A stretch of DNA of 64,000 bases. Origin: an uncultured Lachnospiraceae bacterium (GTDB lineage: Bacteria; Bacillota_A; Clostridia; Lachnospirales; Lachnospiraceae). The number at the start of each line of letters is the position of its first letter. Positions within the stretch are counted from its first letter, which is position 1. Shown here in pieces: positions 17,606-26,904 of this stretch. The notes beneath the pieces are model-generated. The model did no database searches. It was not told the origin of the DNA and saw nothing but the letters and a program-made list of their open reading frames with translations. Position numbers and translations under genes: made by a program. The stretch covers positions 1 through 64,000 of the forward strand of contig CAJUGZ010000001.1 in assembly GCA_910585855.1 (NCBI GenBank), written 5' to 3'.

Positions 17606-17922
17606 TGCCTTGCACCTCCTAGCCTAATAAAATAAAGACCATTTTCATTTACAGCATCCTGTACTAAGTAGGTTTGACCATCAAACTTCATCTTTCTTCC
17701 AACTATAGGAAGTGCTTCTAAATCGGAAGGTTTTATATAAAATCCAATCTCTTTTACATACACGCCTCGTACCTGCTCTGTTATTCGATGCGTTTCCCGA
17801 TCTCGATTTTCTAAGTTCCCAATCAAAACCGTTTTATCTGTCCCATCCACATTATGTGTTTCTGCAAAGTCACTGAAAAAAACATCTTCAATATCTTCTT
17901 CAATAATCTCCTGAAACGTCAT
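17602..17922 (-). CDS. Probable head-tail connector protein
   Basis: The 106-residue protein has a short N-terminal helix (MTFQEIIEEDIEDVFFSDFAETHNVDG) and a beta-rich remainder (DKTVLIGNLENRDRETHRITEQVRGVYVKEIGFYIKPSDLEALPIVGRKMKFDGQTYLVQDAVNENGLYFIRLG). This resembles lambda gpFII-type head-tail attachment proteins. Overlap of 4 nt on both sides places it in the connector segment between decoration protein and gpZ. The exact role (adaptor or stopper) is inferred. Confidence 0.65.
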   Translation of the reverse strand: MTFQEIIEEDIEDVFFSDFAETHNVDGTDKTVLIGNLENRDRETHRITEQVRGVYVKEIGFYIKPSDLEALPIVGRKMKFDGQTYLVQDAVNENGLYFIRLGGARH

Positions 17923-18101
17923 GCTGTTCCCTTCCTTCCAGTACTCTTTCCAGATGCAACTTGAATAGGCTCATCCCATCTGGCACTATTCGCTTGAAGC
18001 CAAGCCTCCACCATAATTGGATCGGAAGCCGGAAGCTCTTCTCCCGGCTGATACTCCTTTGACAAATAAAGAACCTTTCTCTTTGCAAGTAATCGCTTCA
18101 T
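17919..18101 (-). CDS. Small hypothetical phage protein (60 aa)
   Basis: MKRLLAKRKVLYLSKEYQPGEELPASDPIMVEAWLQANSARWDEP is read in the only frame that keeps 4-nt coupling with the connector gene. The pattern (YxxGExLPxxdxxxVexWlxxgsA) is seen in small proteins located after the capsid in many clostridial prophages and is sometimes described as a head-associated filler. I cannot assign a function. Confidence 0.6.
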   Translation of the reverse strand: MKRLLAKRKVLYLSKEYQPGEELPASDPIMVEAWLQANSARWDEPIQVASGKSTGRKGTA

Positions 18102-18112
18102 AAAAAATCCCT

Positions 18113-18439
18113 CTATCCGATTTTCACAAGTACCTTGGTTTCTTCTTCCTCAAAAGAGGCAGCAGCAAAACCAACCTGCACATTACTTCCGGCTGTCACT
18201 GTAATCTTATCCGCATCCACATCATAATAAACAGTCTGACCAATTTCGATCTTTTCCGCTGTCTTCTCTAATTCAAACACACCTGTAATATGTAATGAAC
18301 CAATTTCTCCCGGTGCAATTAAAGTTCCTGTAACACCAAGACGACTTCCAATCAAAACCGCTGTGTTTTCTGGAATAACCTCTTCTGTTTCATTTTTATA
18401 ATCTAAAACTTCACCCTTTTGCCAATATCTCGCTCTCAT
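18113..18439 (-). CDS. DUF2190-type capsid decoration/cement protein
   Basis: The protein (108 residues) reads ARYWQKGEVLDYKNETEEVIPENTAVLIGSRLGVTGTLIAPGEIGSLHITGVFELEKTAEKIEIGQTVYYD. This is the DUF2190 pattern, whose members are encoded beside the major capsid gene and in some phages decorate the capsid. It lies 10 nt after the capsid gene. The decoration role is inferred from family and position. Confidence 0.82.
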   Translation of the reverse strand: MRARYWQKGEVLDYKNETEEVIPENTAVLIGSRLGVTGTLIAPGEIGSLHITGVFELEKTAEKIEIGQTVYYDVDADKITVTAGSNVQVGFAAASFEEEETKVLVKIG

Positions 18440-18449
18440 AAAAACCTCC

Positions 18450-19943
18450 TTATTCTAATGGATGCTTTACCTTAACTCCCGGATTTTTCACACACCCACG
18501 CCAATCCATTACAGTAACACCCCAGTCAAGATAAATATCCCAAACAAAACCAAGCTGTCCCGGTGCTTCCATCCGCCGAACCTGTGGCATTTCATTTCCG
18601 TTCAAATAATCTACTTCAATAAAATCAGTATCTGAAGAATCACCTACTAAAAACCAAGGCACTTCTTTCCCTGCACACAAAACATTCAAAGTTGGTTCTT
18701 CAATTACTTGTATGCTTTCCCGATAATTGTAAAGTGGATTCGTTGCCTGTGTATTTTCACTTGTCTGAATCGTTGGACTGTAAAATAAAGTATACATTTC
18801 AAACATATAACCAATCGGTACGATAATCACAGCCGGACGAATTACAATCGCTTCTCCAAATTCATCCTTCTGTTGCTGCAAAGCCAAAAACATCGTTTGT
18901 ACTGCTTCTTTTGTAATTCCACTTCCAGATGCCAATACATTTTTATGGTGCTTTCCAAAAACTGCCGTTCCATCATAAATAGCCGGATTATCAATTAAAA
19001 TAGAATAAACCTGTTTATTTAAAGTCTTCCGTGCAGAAGCTGCATACTTCGCTGGCATTTTTGTTAAAAATCCAATATCATCATTAATAAATGCCTGCCT
19101 TGTCATCGTAAACTGCCGACCATATGTTTTTAACTGTCTAGTAGGTCTTTTCTCATCCCGCATTACATCATGCTTTAATTCTCCACCTTCTGGAACTTCA
19201 TAAAATAGTCCAGCCGGTCCAGCTAAATAATAATTATCGTGAATCTTAAAATCATTTAAACTTCCCTTCTTTGTCCATTTATCAAATGTCACAGGAACAG
19301 TTCTATGCCCTTCTATATATGCTTTTTGAATAGATTGATCCATAATTGCAGTAAAAGCATTTGACGGATTGAAATAAGCACGACACAATAAACTATACAA
19401 TTCATCTGAAGATTTTCGATTAATTCCTTTCTCACCCATTCGTTCCAACGCATCTATTGCAATATCACGCAAACTCATCCCCATAAAATCCCGAAAACCA
19501 TCAGCTGGCTTTTCTACAGAAATACCACCTCGCATTAAAAGTGCATCTGTTACAGTTCTTCGAAATTTGTCCTCCTCATCTGCCAAAACAGTTGCTCCAT
19601 CCACTCCTTTTGTTGAAATTGGCGGATGCTCTGTTTTTAATCTTTCTAAAACAGCAGTACGAGTTTCTTCTATTGTTGTTCCATTTTGAATGAATGAATC
19701 TGGTTCTATTTGAAAGCTCCGGCATAGATCCGTGATCTCTTTTACTCGTTTCCTCTCTTCCTCCACTGCTCGTTGTGTTGCAGCACCTTGTTTTAATTCT
19801 TGATCACAAATCTCAATCTCTCTTTGTAGCTGTTCAAATTCCAGCAATTCTTCCTTTGTCAAATCTCGATTTTCCGTTTTTGCAACATTTAAAAGTTCCT
19901 GCTGCCTTCTTAATGCAGCTTCCTTTCTTTCTTCTGCTCCCAT
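18450..19943 (-). CDS. Major capsid protein with N-terminal scaffold-like domain
   Basis: I choose ATG at 19943 (MGAEERKEAALRRQQELLNVAKTENRDLTKEELLEFEQLQREIE), preceded by AAGGGAAG and starting 1 nt after the protease stop. Residues ~1-110 are a charged coiled coil, as in HK97-type delta domains that are cut off by the prohead protease. The remainder holds the shell domain (KTYGRQFTMTRQAFINDDIGFLTKMPAKYAASARKTLNKQVYSIL; IIVPIGYMFEMYTLF), similar to Mu gpT/HK97-fold heads. The gene order protease-capsid-DUF2190 supports the call. Confidence 0.88.
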   Translation of the reverse strand: MGAEERKEAALRRQQELLNVAKTENRDLTKEELLEFEQLQREIEICDQELKQGAATQRAVEEERKRVKEITDLCRSFQIEPDSFIQNGTTIEETRTAVLERLKTEHPPISTKGVDGATVLADEEDKFRRTVTDALLMRGGISVEKPADGFRDFMGMSLRDIAIDALERMGEKGINRKSSDELYSLLCRAYFNPSNAFTAIMDQSIQKAYIEGHRTVPVTFDKWTKKGSLNDFKIHDNYYLAGPAGLFYEVPEGGELKHDVMRDEKRPTRQLKTYGRQFTMTRQAFINDDIGFLTKMPAKYAASARKTLNKQVYSILIDNPAIYDGTAVFGKHHKNVLASGSGITKEAVQTMFLALQQQKDEFGEAIVIRPAVIIVPIGYMFEMYTLFYSPTIQTSENTQATNPLYNYRESIQVIEEPTLNVLCAGKEVPWFLVGDSSDTDFIEVDYLNGNEMPQVRRMEAPGQLGFVWDIYLDWGVTVMDWRGCVKNPGVKVKHPLE

Positions 19944-19944
19944 A

Positions 19945-20553
19945 TTATCTTCCCTTTCTATTTTTATTAATCCATAATTGTTTCTCACATAAACGTAAAC
20001 GGAAAGGCATCTCTTCTTCTCCCATCTGCCTTCCTACTCCAACCGTTGGGTCTGCTGGAACGGACACAATACTAATTTCAAACGGCGTCCAGTCCCTTGC
20101 AACAGAACATGGACCAGCAAACTTTCCATCAGCAGACATCTTGTTTGCTGAAACCTCTTCCCATGCATTTACTACATAACCAACGGAAACTCCTTTTATT
20201 GTTCCGTTTTTCACTTTCTGATAAATCTTTTCCGATAATTCATCTGTATCAAAAGTAATCTCTGCATAGCCCCGGTTTTCTTCAATCCAAACCCGTTCAA
20301 TTTTAGCAATCACATCATCTCGATGATGATTATAAAGCACAACACCAATCGAACTTAGTCGTTCCAAATTGACACATCCATCAGAATGAGCCAATATCTC
20401 TGGTCCATACCATCTTTCATAAGGTTCTTCTGAGGAAAAAGAAAGCCGAAAGGTACGTTCGTTCTGTTCTCCTTCTTTTTCCCGAATCAAACATCCCGTC
20501 CATTCCCGGACGCCTTTATTCTTCTCCAGATTCACCTTCCCCATCTGACTCAT
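19945..20553 (-). CDS. Prohead protease (S78 family)
   Basis: I choose ATG at 20553 (MSQMGKVNLEKNKGVREWTG), nine bases after GGAGG; it overlaps the portal gene by 38 nt. The sequence carries the S78 caudovirus protease features: FRLSFSSEEPYERWYGPEILAHS, the His region GVVLYNHHRDDVIAKIERV, and the Ser region GTIKGVSVGYVV followed by DWTPFEISIVSVPADPTVGVGR. It matures the capsid by removing scaffold. The capsid gene follows 1 nt later. Confidence 0.88.
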   Translation of the reverse strand: MSQMGKVNLEKNKGVREWTGCLIREKEGEQNERTFRLSFSSEEPYERWYGPEILAHSDGCVNLERLSSIGVVLYNHHRDDVIAKIERVWIEENRGYAEITFDTDELSEKIYQKVKNGTIKGVSVGYVVNAWEEVSANKMSADGKFAGPCSVARDWTPFEISIVSVPADPTVGVGRQMGEEEMPFRLRLCEKQLWINKNRKGR

Positions 20554-22030
20554 GTCCTGCTTCCTCCCTTCCTCCACTTCCAAATAAAATACTTTGAAAA
20601 TCAATTCCTTTTGTTGCAGCATACTCCATAACTTCTGCCATATCGTTAATCTGCTCCCGCCAATCTGCTCCATTTTCTGCAGCAACCTGCTTAAACGTCT
20701 TTATCCCCGAACACAAAGCAGTCTTCGTAGCATTAGCTTCTTTCAACGGGTCAATCCATCGTTTCGGCATTTTAATCCATTCGTGCAAAAAAAATTCTTC
20801 TTTTTTTTCCCAAAAATCTGGTATAGACACCAATCCAGACAATACACAAGAGATCATAAACGTTTCATAAATTTCATCTAGAAGAGCAATAATCTGTTCC
20901 TCCTCTTCTACAAAAGTCAATTCATCTTCAATCGCTCCCTGCCTTGCGGAAGAGTAATTCACCTCAGAAAGATCACGACTAGTCGCTTCATAAGAAAGTC
21001 CCTGTCCTGCTCCAATCATTTTCTGATGCAATTTCACAAAAGACGCTGCATCAGCAGATTGACCTGTCGGATTTACGACCTCTACATCATCCCCAATATT
21101 TAATTCCTGAATCATCCCCGGCGCAAGTCGCTTTCCTTCATACTCTACTTTATGATCTGGTGCAATGGAACGTCCTGCAACTGTACCATTTGGAAGAACT
21201 TTCTTAATAAAAACAGCAAGGCAAGCCTCAATTCGCTGTTTAATAGATACTGCAGTAATAAATTCGTTCGTATCCCGAATTCTTGGAAGAGTATGTGCCA
21301 CATCGGACATTTCCCGGATCTGGGAAGGTCGTCTTTTCGAATAATAAAAAATTACATCATCTGCTTTTACATAAATAGGTTTTTCTACTGAAAATCCATC
21401 AATTTGATACTGTCGAATCCAGTATCCCATCGGACGATTATATGTATTATATTCAATTCCACCCACTACCCGATTCCCTGCATTTTTAGGTGCTACCTGC
21501 AATGTATCTAATTCATCCACTTCAATCATTTGCAGGGAAAATGGAATCATACCCTCTTTTGTATAACGTTTCAAAAAAAGAATTCCTCCATCAATCTGCT
21601 TTCTTACCACTGCCATCCGAAGAAGCTGATTCAAACTTTGTGTTCCAGTAACATCACAGTTTCTTGCTTTACACCACTTTCTCCATAATTTTTCTAACTG
21701 CGTATTCAATTCCTCATCCTCTGTCCGTGCCTGTAACTGAAAACCACTCCCGATCACATTTCGCTTTCTGGCCCAAATTAACGAATTCATTAAATCGGAA
21801 TTTCTCTCCAAATCTCTGGCTCTAGCCCGAACAGATTCCCTGCTAAAACGATCCGTCATTTCAGCGGAATCATTCGTTGCACGCCAACCCGCATTATGAC
21901 GATTTCCATTTCCAGCATCGTAGTTTTTTATTTCCTCAAAAGCCGACCGCCACATAGCTCTTTTTGCAGCCCGCTCTGGTGAAATAAAGGCAATCGCCTC
22001 CTCCAACCAACTCAACTTTCTACCTCCCAT
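20516..22030 (-). CDS. Portal protein (lambda gpB family)
   Basis: The protein (~504 residues) shows the lambda portal pattern: RDLERNSDLMNSLIWARKRNVIGSGFQLQA near residue 80, and KLWRKWCKARNCDVTGTQSLNQLLRMAVVRKQIDGGILFLKRY. The segments DDVIFYYSKRRPSQIREMSDVAHTLPRIRDTNEFI and YEATSRDLSEVNYSSARQGAIEDE follow. It forms the dodecameric DNA entry ring. The ATG at 22030 overlaps the gpW-like gene; a TTG a few codons later (LSWLEEAIAF), with GGGAGG correctly placed, is an equally good start. Confidence 0.9.
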   Translation of the reverse strand: MGGRKLSWLEEAIAFISPERAAKRAMWRSAFEEIKNYDAGNGNRHNAGWRATNDSAEMTDRFSRESVRARARDLERNSDLMNSLIWARKRNVIGSGFQLQARTEDEELNTQLEKLWRKWCKARNCDVTGTQSLNQLLRMAVVRKQIDGGILFLKRYTKEGMIPFSLQMIEVDELDTLQVAPKNAGNRVVGGIEYNTYNRPMGYWIRQYQIDGFSVEKPIYVKADDVIFYYSKRRPSQIREMSDVAHTLPRIRDTNEFITAVSIKQRIEACLAVFIKKVLPNGTVAGRSIAPDHKVEYEGKRLAPGMIQELNIGDDVEVVNPTGQSADAASFVKLHQKMIGAGQGLSYEATSRDLSEVNYSSARQGAIEDELTFVEEEEQIIALLDEIYETFMISCVLSGLVSIPDFWEKKEEFFLHEWIKMPKRWIDPLKEANATKTALCSGIKTFKQVAAENGADWREQINDMAEVMEYAATKGIDFQSILFGSGGREEAGHESDGEGESGEE

Positions 22031-22244
22031 CAAAATAAGCAACGTAGGCATGTTCTAATATTCCACCCGAATTTCTCGCCTCTAACTCTGCTTCTGTTTG
22101 CAATTCTTTTTGCATTTGTCGTAGAAAAGATAAGTCGGCTCTTGTCACCTTCCTAGAATCAATCTGATAAGATTGTCCTCCACACAAAATTTTTGAAATA
22201 GCAGTATTGACTTCTTCCAATCGTTCTGCCGCTGTTCTGATCAT
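22020..22244 (-). CDS. Head-tail joining protein, gpW-like
   Basis: From ATG at 22244 this is a ~74-residue helical protein (MIRTAAERLEEVNTAISKILCGGQSYQIDSRKVTRADLSFLRQMQKELQTEAE). It follows the lambda gpW plan: an N-terminal helix, a short hairpin reading GQSYQIDSRKVTRADL, and a second helix. It lies between terminase and portal, as W does in lambda. GpW plugs the portal after packaging. Confidence 0.82.
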   Translation of the reverse strand: MIRTAAERLEEVNTAISKILCGGQSYQIDSRKVTRADLSFLRQMQKELQTEAELEARNSGGILEHAYVAYFDGR

Positions 22245-22257
22245 AAAAGCCCACCTC

Positions 22258-24093
22258 CTAAACCCAGTTATCACTTGCTGGAATCCATGATTCTTCTATT
22301 GCTTTCTTCGGCTCTTCTACTTTTGTCTGCGCTACCACTTCTAGATGCATAGAGCGCACTCCCATAATATCTGCTGCCGCAAAAGCATATACTTCACAAT
22401 CTAAATAATGATTTGCTGCATGACTATACTTCTCCTGCCACTTCTGTTCAATCCTTGCACCCACTTTTACATGAATTTTATGTTCTGCTGTCACCTGTTT
22501 GGCATATTCCAGATCACAAGTAGAATAAACCATCCATGCGCCATCTCCGTTTTCTTTATGCATCCGAGCCGCAATCATATCTTTATACTTACCGCCATCC
22601 ACAATAACAAGATTCATACCAAATGCTTTACTATCTAGCTTATTGATTTTCGATACTTTAAAATGATTATCCATAGCATGGGAAGAACCTTTTACAGGAA
22701 GTGCCCAATCAAGATTATTGACACAAAAATCATATGTACTATCTGTGTCAAAACCGGAATCAATCAAGCAAAGAGAAACTACTAAACTACCACCACCCTG
22801 CTTTTCATAAGACAAATTCATAATCCGTTCAATCTCACTCCACGAAAGTGCCTGACCATGTGCGATATTTTGGCTAGTAATATAATTTCCCCATGCTCGA
22901 ATCGTCCAATATAAACAGGTTTCCTGCACATCCACTCCAGCTGTCAAAAGTCTAGCCCAATCCGGTACTATAAATTCTGGTAATTCTGTCCGCCGTTTCA
23001 TTACCATTTCTTCTTCCATTTTCAACTTAGTATCTTCCCACGGTTCTGCCAGCCAGCTATTTGTAAAATTTTGAAGTTTTTCCGAATCTTCATAAGAATT
23101 TAAAAATTCTAAAGCAATGTTAGAAAAACGAACAAATGGGCTATATAAAGTAGAGATCCAAAATCCGATTTTCTTCCGAGCAGAATTGTTTTCCCGAACA
23201 ATTCTCCATTCTCCGAGTCGAAGAATTTTGTCTTTTTGTTGATCGGTAATAACAGAATTGCACTCCTGACAAACATAAACCGCTTGGTCTGCTCGATCTG
23301 CTGCTGTAATTCCTTCTCCACCCTCTGGCCATTTGATTTGTTTAAATTTTAATTCGATCATTTCTCCACAGTGTGGGCATGGCACAAAATAGTGCTTTTC
23401 TACATCCGCTGCCTCTAATGCCTTCCAGATTGCTCCTGTTCGAAAAGTCGGTGTGCTAGTCATATAAATTTTACGATTAGCAAACGTTTTTGTTCTTTCC
23501 CTCGCAAGACTAATTGGATCAGCTTCCTTCCGGCTTGCCCCTGGATACTTGTCTACTTCATCTAAAAAAAGGTATTTGATTGCCTTTGATGCTAACGAAG
23601 ACGGAGAATTACTTCCAGCAATCGTCAAATACATTCCTTCAAATTGTAGTTCTAATTTTTGTGATTGAAACTCACGAAACAACCGCTTTAAAGACGGACT
23701 ACTTTTTATCATCGGTTTAATCCGGTTTTCAGAAATACTTTCTCCTAGCTTATCCGTTGGATAAACCACCATGGTAGGAGAAGGATCTTGTTGTATCACA
23801 TAACCCAGCATATTAAGCATCGCTTCCGAACCTCCGACTTGTGTACACTTACAAAACACAATTTCTTCCGTTTCGTAATTTACCAACTCATCCATGATTT
23901 CTTTTAAGTAAGGAGTTTTATCATTTCTCCACGGGCCCGGCATAGCAGAAGTTTTCAAATCAAGAACACGATGCTTTCCTGCCCATTCCGAAACAGACAA
24001 TTCCTCTGGCGGCTGTAAAATCAAAAGACTTTCTTTCAAATATTCAGGAAGAACATATTTTTTCCGCCACTTTCTTTTACTTTTTTGTATCAC
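22258..24093 (-). CDS. Terminase large subunit (GpA family)
   Basis: This 611-residue protein contains the GpA-type start (LSVSEWAGKHRVLDLKTSAMPGPWRNDKTPYLKEIMD) and a Walker A variant CTQVGGSE at ~83-90. Walker B KYLFLDEVDKYP lies at ~173-184, and a zinc-ribbon-like pair (CPHCGE and CQEC) at ~240-290. A nuclease region follows, with GVDVQETCLYWTIRAWG and LIDSGFDTDSTYDF. It packages DNA and cuts concatemers. The start overlaps the small subunit gene by 17 nt. Confidence 0.93.
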   Translation of the reverse strand: MIQKSKRKWRKKYVLPEYLKESLLILQPPEELSVSEWAGKHRVLDLKTSAMPGPWRNDKTPYLKEIMDELVNYETEEIVFCKCTQVGGSEAMLNMLGYVIQQDPSPTMVVYPTDKLGESISENRIKPMIKSSPSLKRLFREFQSQKLELQFEGMYLTIAGSNSPSSLASKAIKYLFLDEVDKYPGASRKEADPISLARERTKTFANRKIYMTSTPTFRTGAIWKALEAADVEKHYFVPCPHCGEMIELKFKQIKWPEGGEGITAADRADQAVYVCQECNSVITDQQKDKILRLGEWRIVRENNSARKKIGFWISTLYSPFVRFSNIALEFLNSYEDSEKLQNFTNSWLAEPWEDTKLKMEEEMVMKRRTELPEFIVPDWARLLTAGVDVQETCLYWTIRAWGNYITSQNIAHGQALSWSEIERIMNLSYEKQGGGSLVVSLCLIDSGFDTDSTYDFCVNNLDWALPVKGSSHAMDNHFKVSKINKLDSKAFGMNLVIVDGGKYKDMIAARMHKENGDGAWMVYSTCDLEYAKQVTAEHKIHVKVGARIEQKWQEKYSHAANHYLDCEVYAFAAADIMGVRSMHLEVVAQTKVEEPKKAIEESWIPASDNWV

Positions 24094-24712
24094 TCAAAAC
24101 ACCCTTCTGTTCCTTTAAAATGTTCTTCACATCTTTTGGTTCTACTATACCCGCCACAACAAAAGAATTTAAAAGACTTGTAATTTCCCCTGCCAATTCC
24201 TTTTCCACCCTTCTTGCTTCCAGTGGCTCTAAAAGTCCAGCGATCATCCCGCTCATCCGAGCTGGAAGGGACATAGCAAATTTCTTAAAAATAAGAAAGA
24301 ATTTGGTATAATCAATTTTTACCTCTTCAACTGAAATATACTCACCTGCTGCAATCTGTGTTTTTAGTCTATGCAATTCTCCTTGGCTTTCTTTTAATGC
24401 AATATCCGCTTCCATCTTCTGTTCCCGAAGTTCCATCTCTTTATCCGTTCGACTTGATTTACCATATGCTTTGCTGGAAAGAAACTGAATATATTTTTGA
24501 ATTGTAGGTACAAGGTCATAACGTCTAACCTTTCTCCCATTCACCTCTACTAACACTGCATCAATTACTCCATCTTGCGTCAGCTGTTCAATTCTGCGTG
24601 TACCGGAAAATCCAAAAAGCTGTGCAATCACCCGAGATTCATAAAGATTCTGATTTTCCATATCCAAATTACCCCCCCCGAGCTTTAACTGAATCAAATC
24701 CAAATCACTCAT
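24077..24712 (-). CDS. Terminase small subunit (Nu1-like), with poly-G near start
   Basis: The protein carries an excisionase/Nu1-type DNA-binding head (NLYESRVIAQLFGFSGTRRIEQLTQDGVIDAVLVEVNGRKVRRYDLVPTIQKYIQFL). A helical part for binding the large subunit follows (REQKMEADIALKESQGELHRLKTQIAAGEYISVEEV). The frame from ATG at 24712 runs through eight G at codons 12-14 before MENQNLYES. A second ATG at 24661 directly precedes the conserved part, with the G run acting as a possible ribosome site. Which start is used cannot be decided from sequence. Confidence 0.85.
   Translation of the reverse strand: MSDLDLIQLKLGGGNLDMENQNLYESRVIAQLFGFSGTRRIEQLTQDGVIDAVLVEVNGRKVRRYDLVPTIQKYIQFLSSKAYGKSSRTDKEMELREQKMEADIALKESQGELHRLKTQIAAGEYISVEEVKIDYTKFFLIFKKFAMSLPARMSGMIAGLLEPLEARRVEKELAGEITSLLNSFVVAGIVEPKDVKNILKEQKGVLSDTKK
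24672..24679 (-). repeat. Eight-G tract at the 5' end of the terminase small subunit gene
   Basis: Eight C on the plus strand encode LGGG in the long form of the protein. The flank (TAC-run-GAGCT on the plus strand) is the same as around the seven-C run at 2137-2143. A length change would remove the long form, while the ATG at 24661 would remain usable with altered ribosome-site strength. Confidence 0.6.
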
Positions 24713-24730
24713 CTTCTTGCCTTCACACTC

Positions 24731-25948
24731 CTATTCTCTCTTTTCAAGTACCGCCTTTCCTCCAGTAAACTGCTCCCAACGCTTTATAATGACATCACAG
24801 TAGCGTTCATCCAATTCCATCACATAAGCAGCCCGATTGAGCTGCTCTGCAGCAAGTAAAGTTGTTCCAGATCCTCCAAAAGAATCTAAAATGACATCTC
24901 CTGATTTACTGCTATTTTGAATTTGATACCCGAAAAGCGGAATCGGCTTCATAGTTGGATGCTCCTTGCTCCGCTTGGGTTTTTCAAAATTTAAAAGAGT
25001 TGTCTGCTTTCGATCTGAATACCAAGCATGACTGCCACCTTCATTCCATCCATACAGACAAGGTTCATGTTGCCATTGATAATCCTGCCGACCTAATACC
25101 AAAATATCTTTTGCCCAGATCAAACATTGACGCACTTGCCAGCCAACATCAAAACAAGCTCCCCGGAAGTCATACCCCTTCGAATCTGCGTGCCAAATAT
25201 AAAATACTGCCCCTGCTTTCATAACACTCTTTGCTGCCAAAAACGCCTCATATAGAAACTGTCGAAATGCCTCATCGGTCATCTTGTCATTCTCAATTTT
25301 TAAAGCATCTTTTGTTTTTCCAGTATAATCCACGTTGTAGGGTGGATCGGTTAAGTAAAGATCCGCTTTCACTCCACCCATCAGTCTTTCCATATCAGAA
25401 ATGCTCCGAGCATCTCCGCATAAAAGACGATGATTTCCCAGCTTCCACAAATCCCCTCGCTTAGTAACTGGCTCTTCTATCTCTTCAAACGCTTGATCCA
25501 CATCAAATTCTTCATCTTCTGCTGCCTGTTCAATATCTAACTTCACCTGCAGATCTTCTAATTCCGAACGAGTAAAACCTGTAAGCGAAAAATCATATCC
25601 ATTCAAATCTAAATCTTGAAGCAAATCATATAACTTCTCTTCATCCCACTCGCCGGTAATTTTATTCAATGCGATATTCAGAGCCTTTTCAGAATTTTTA
25701 TCCAGATCAACAATCACAACCTGCGCCGTATCATAACCAAGATCAAGCAGAATATTATATCTCTGATGTCCACCAATGATTGTGCCATCTGCATTTATGA
25801 TAATAGGGTCAACATAGCCATACTGTTCGATGCTCCGTTTGATGCGCTGATACTCCTCATCCGCCGGAGTAAGAGTAATCCTAGGATTGTACTCCGCCGG
25901 ATGCAGCTCTGAGAGAAGCCTCTCCTGCATATTCATTTCTGTTTTCAT
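24731..25948 (-). CDS. ParB-domain / DNA methyltransferase fusion
   Basis: I choose ATG at 25948 (MKTEMNMQERLLSELHPAEYNPR), preceded by AGGGAGAAGGGAA. Residues ~10-85 form a ParB/Srx-like domain (NPRITLTPADEEYQRIKRSIEQYGYVDPIIINADGTIIGGHQR). The C-terminal half is an N4/N6 methyltransferase of beta order: DPPYNVDYTG first, then ILDSFGGSGTTLLAAEQLNRAAYVMELDERYCDVIIKRW. Such fusions sit just before terminase genes in many Firmicute phages. They probably protect phage DNA from restriction or prepare it for packaging. Confidence 0.9.
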   Translation of the reverse strand: MKTEMNMQERLLSELHPAEYNPRITLTPADEEYQRIKRSIEQYGYVDPIIINADGTIIGGHQRYNILLDLGYDTAQVVIVDLDKNSEKALNIALNKITGEWDEEKLYDLLQDLDLNGYDFSLTGFTRSELEDLQVKLDIEQAAEDEEFDVDQAFEEIEEPVTKRGDLWKLGNHRLLCGDARSISDMERLMGGVKADLYLTDPPYNVDYTGKTKDALKIENDKMTDEAFRQFLYEAFLAAKSVMKAGAVFYIWHADSKGYDFRGACFDVGWQVRQCLIWAKDILVLGRQDYQWQHEPCLYGWNEGGSHAWYSDRKQTTLLNFEKPKRSKEHPTMKPIPLFGYQIQNSSKSGDVILDSFGGSGTTLLAAEQLNRAAYVMELDERYCDVIIKRWEQFTGGKAVLEKRE

Positions 25949-26078
25949 TTCCCTTCTCCCTTCTATCGCCGCCCTTGCGTAACGAAACACCAAAAAAATT
26001 TTTCACTTTATCCAGTCAAATTATGCGCTCGATTCGCCCCGCTCCCGAGGTGGGGGCAGGAAGTACCTAAGCATTTTT

Positions 26079-26768
26079 CTATTCTTTTCTTTCAATTTGA
26101 TTTTGGCAATTTTCATCCAAAAATGTTTTTATATTTGCATATCCCCATCCGCAATCAATAAGGCTTGACACCAGCATTTCTTTTGACTGTATAGACTTTA
26201 ATTCTTCTGCTGTAAAACACTCTCTAAGATTGTCCGTTTTTCCAATTCCAAATTCCTCTCGGAATTGCTTTGCAGTCTTTCCGAACAATGCTTTATAAAT
26301 CATATCTGTATAAAGAGAATATGCGTGTCCATGCATCCGTTCATTTTCCTGCGACTGCTTTATCATATCTGTTACAATATGACGCACTGTTATCCCTTTT
26401 TGTCGTTCCACAAACTTCTCTTTCAGAAGTTTTTCCATGTGGTTAAACTGCTGGATGTATGCTTCTTTGAATTTAATTGCCTTTGGGTCTGAAAAACCCA
26501 TAACAAGCATTGTTAAACCATCTTTATCTATAAGTTCACATGGTTGCTCTTTCCCTCTAGAATCTATATAAGTTGACGGTGAGAAATGTTCACCACGAAA
26601 TTTATCACTACATTTTAATTCTCTTATTGCCCTAAGAACCGCTTTATGTTCTCTTGTGTATTCTCTTTTGTTTTCTTCATCGTAATAGGTAAATGTTTCA
26701 GCCACGTCAAGGCTTGTACATACAATCTTTTCTTCTTTGTTCACTTTCTTTACCATAACTTCCAACAT
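26079..26768 (-). CDS. Rha-family phage regulatory protein
   Basis: From ATG at 26768 (GAGGAGG eight bases upstream) the N-terminal ~100 residues show the Rha pattern (VCTSLDVAETFTYYDEENKREYTREHKAVLRAIRELKCSDKFRGEHFSPSTYIDSRGKEQPCELIDKDGLTMLVMGFSDPKAIKFKEAYIQQFNHMEK). The C-terminal part adds a helical domain also seen in phage antirepressor-like proteins. Rha proteins modulate early phage development. It stands between the late activator and the packaging genes, bounded upstream by two strong terminators, so it has its own promoter or depends on read-through. Confidence 0.85.
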   Translation of the reverse strand: MLEVMVKKVNKEEKIVCTSLDVAETFTYYDEENKREYTREHKAVLRAIRELKCSDKFRGEHFSPSTYIDSRGKEQPCELIDKDGLTMLVMGFSDPKAIKFKEAYIQQFNHMEKLLKEKFVERQKGITVRHIVTDMIKQSQENERMHGHAYSLYTDMIYKALFGKTAKQFREEFGIGKTDNLRECFTAEELKSIQSKEMLVSSLIDCGWGYANIKTFLDENCQNQIERKE

Positions 26769-26801
26769 AATTCATTCCTCCTCGACTATTTTATTGGTAA
26801 C

Positions 26802-26839
26802 AAAAAAGAACGCCTTGGATTGCTCCTTGCGTTCTTTTC
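26802..26839. terminator. Bidirectional rho-independent terminator
   Basis: AGAACGC (26807-26813) pairs with GCGTTCT (26829-26835). The stem is flanked by A6 on the left and T4 on the right, so it can end transcripts on either strand. It lies just upstream of the Rha gene. Confidence 0.75.
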
Positions 26840-26904
26840 TTTGCCATATATTCTATTTTATATAATATCATAAGTGCAACGGGATTTGTGGGAATTTTTC
26901 CAAA

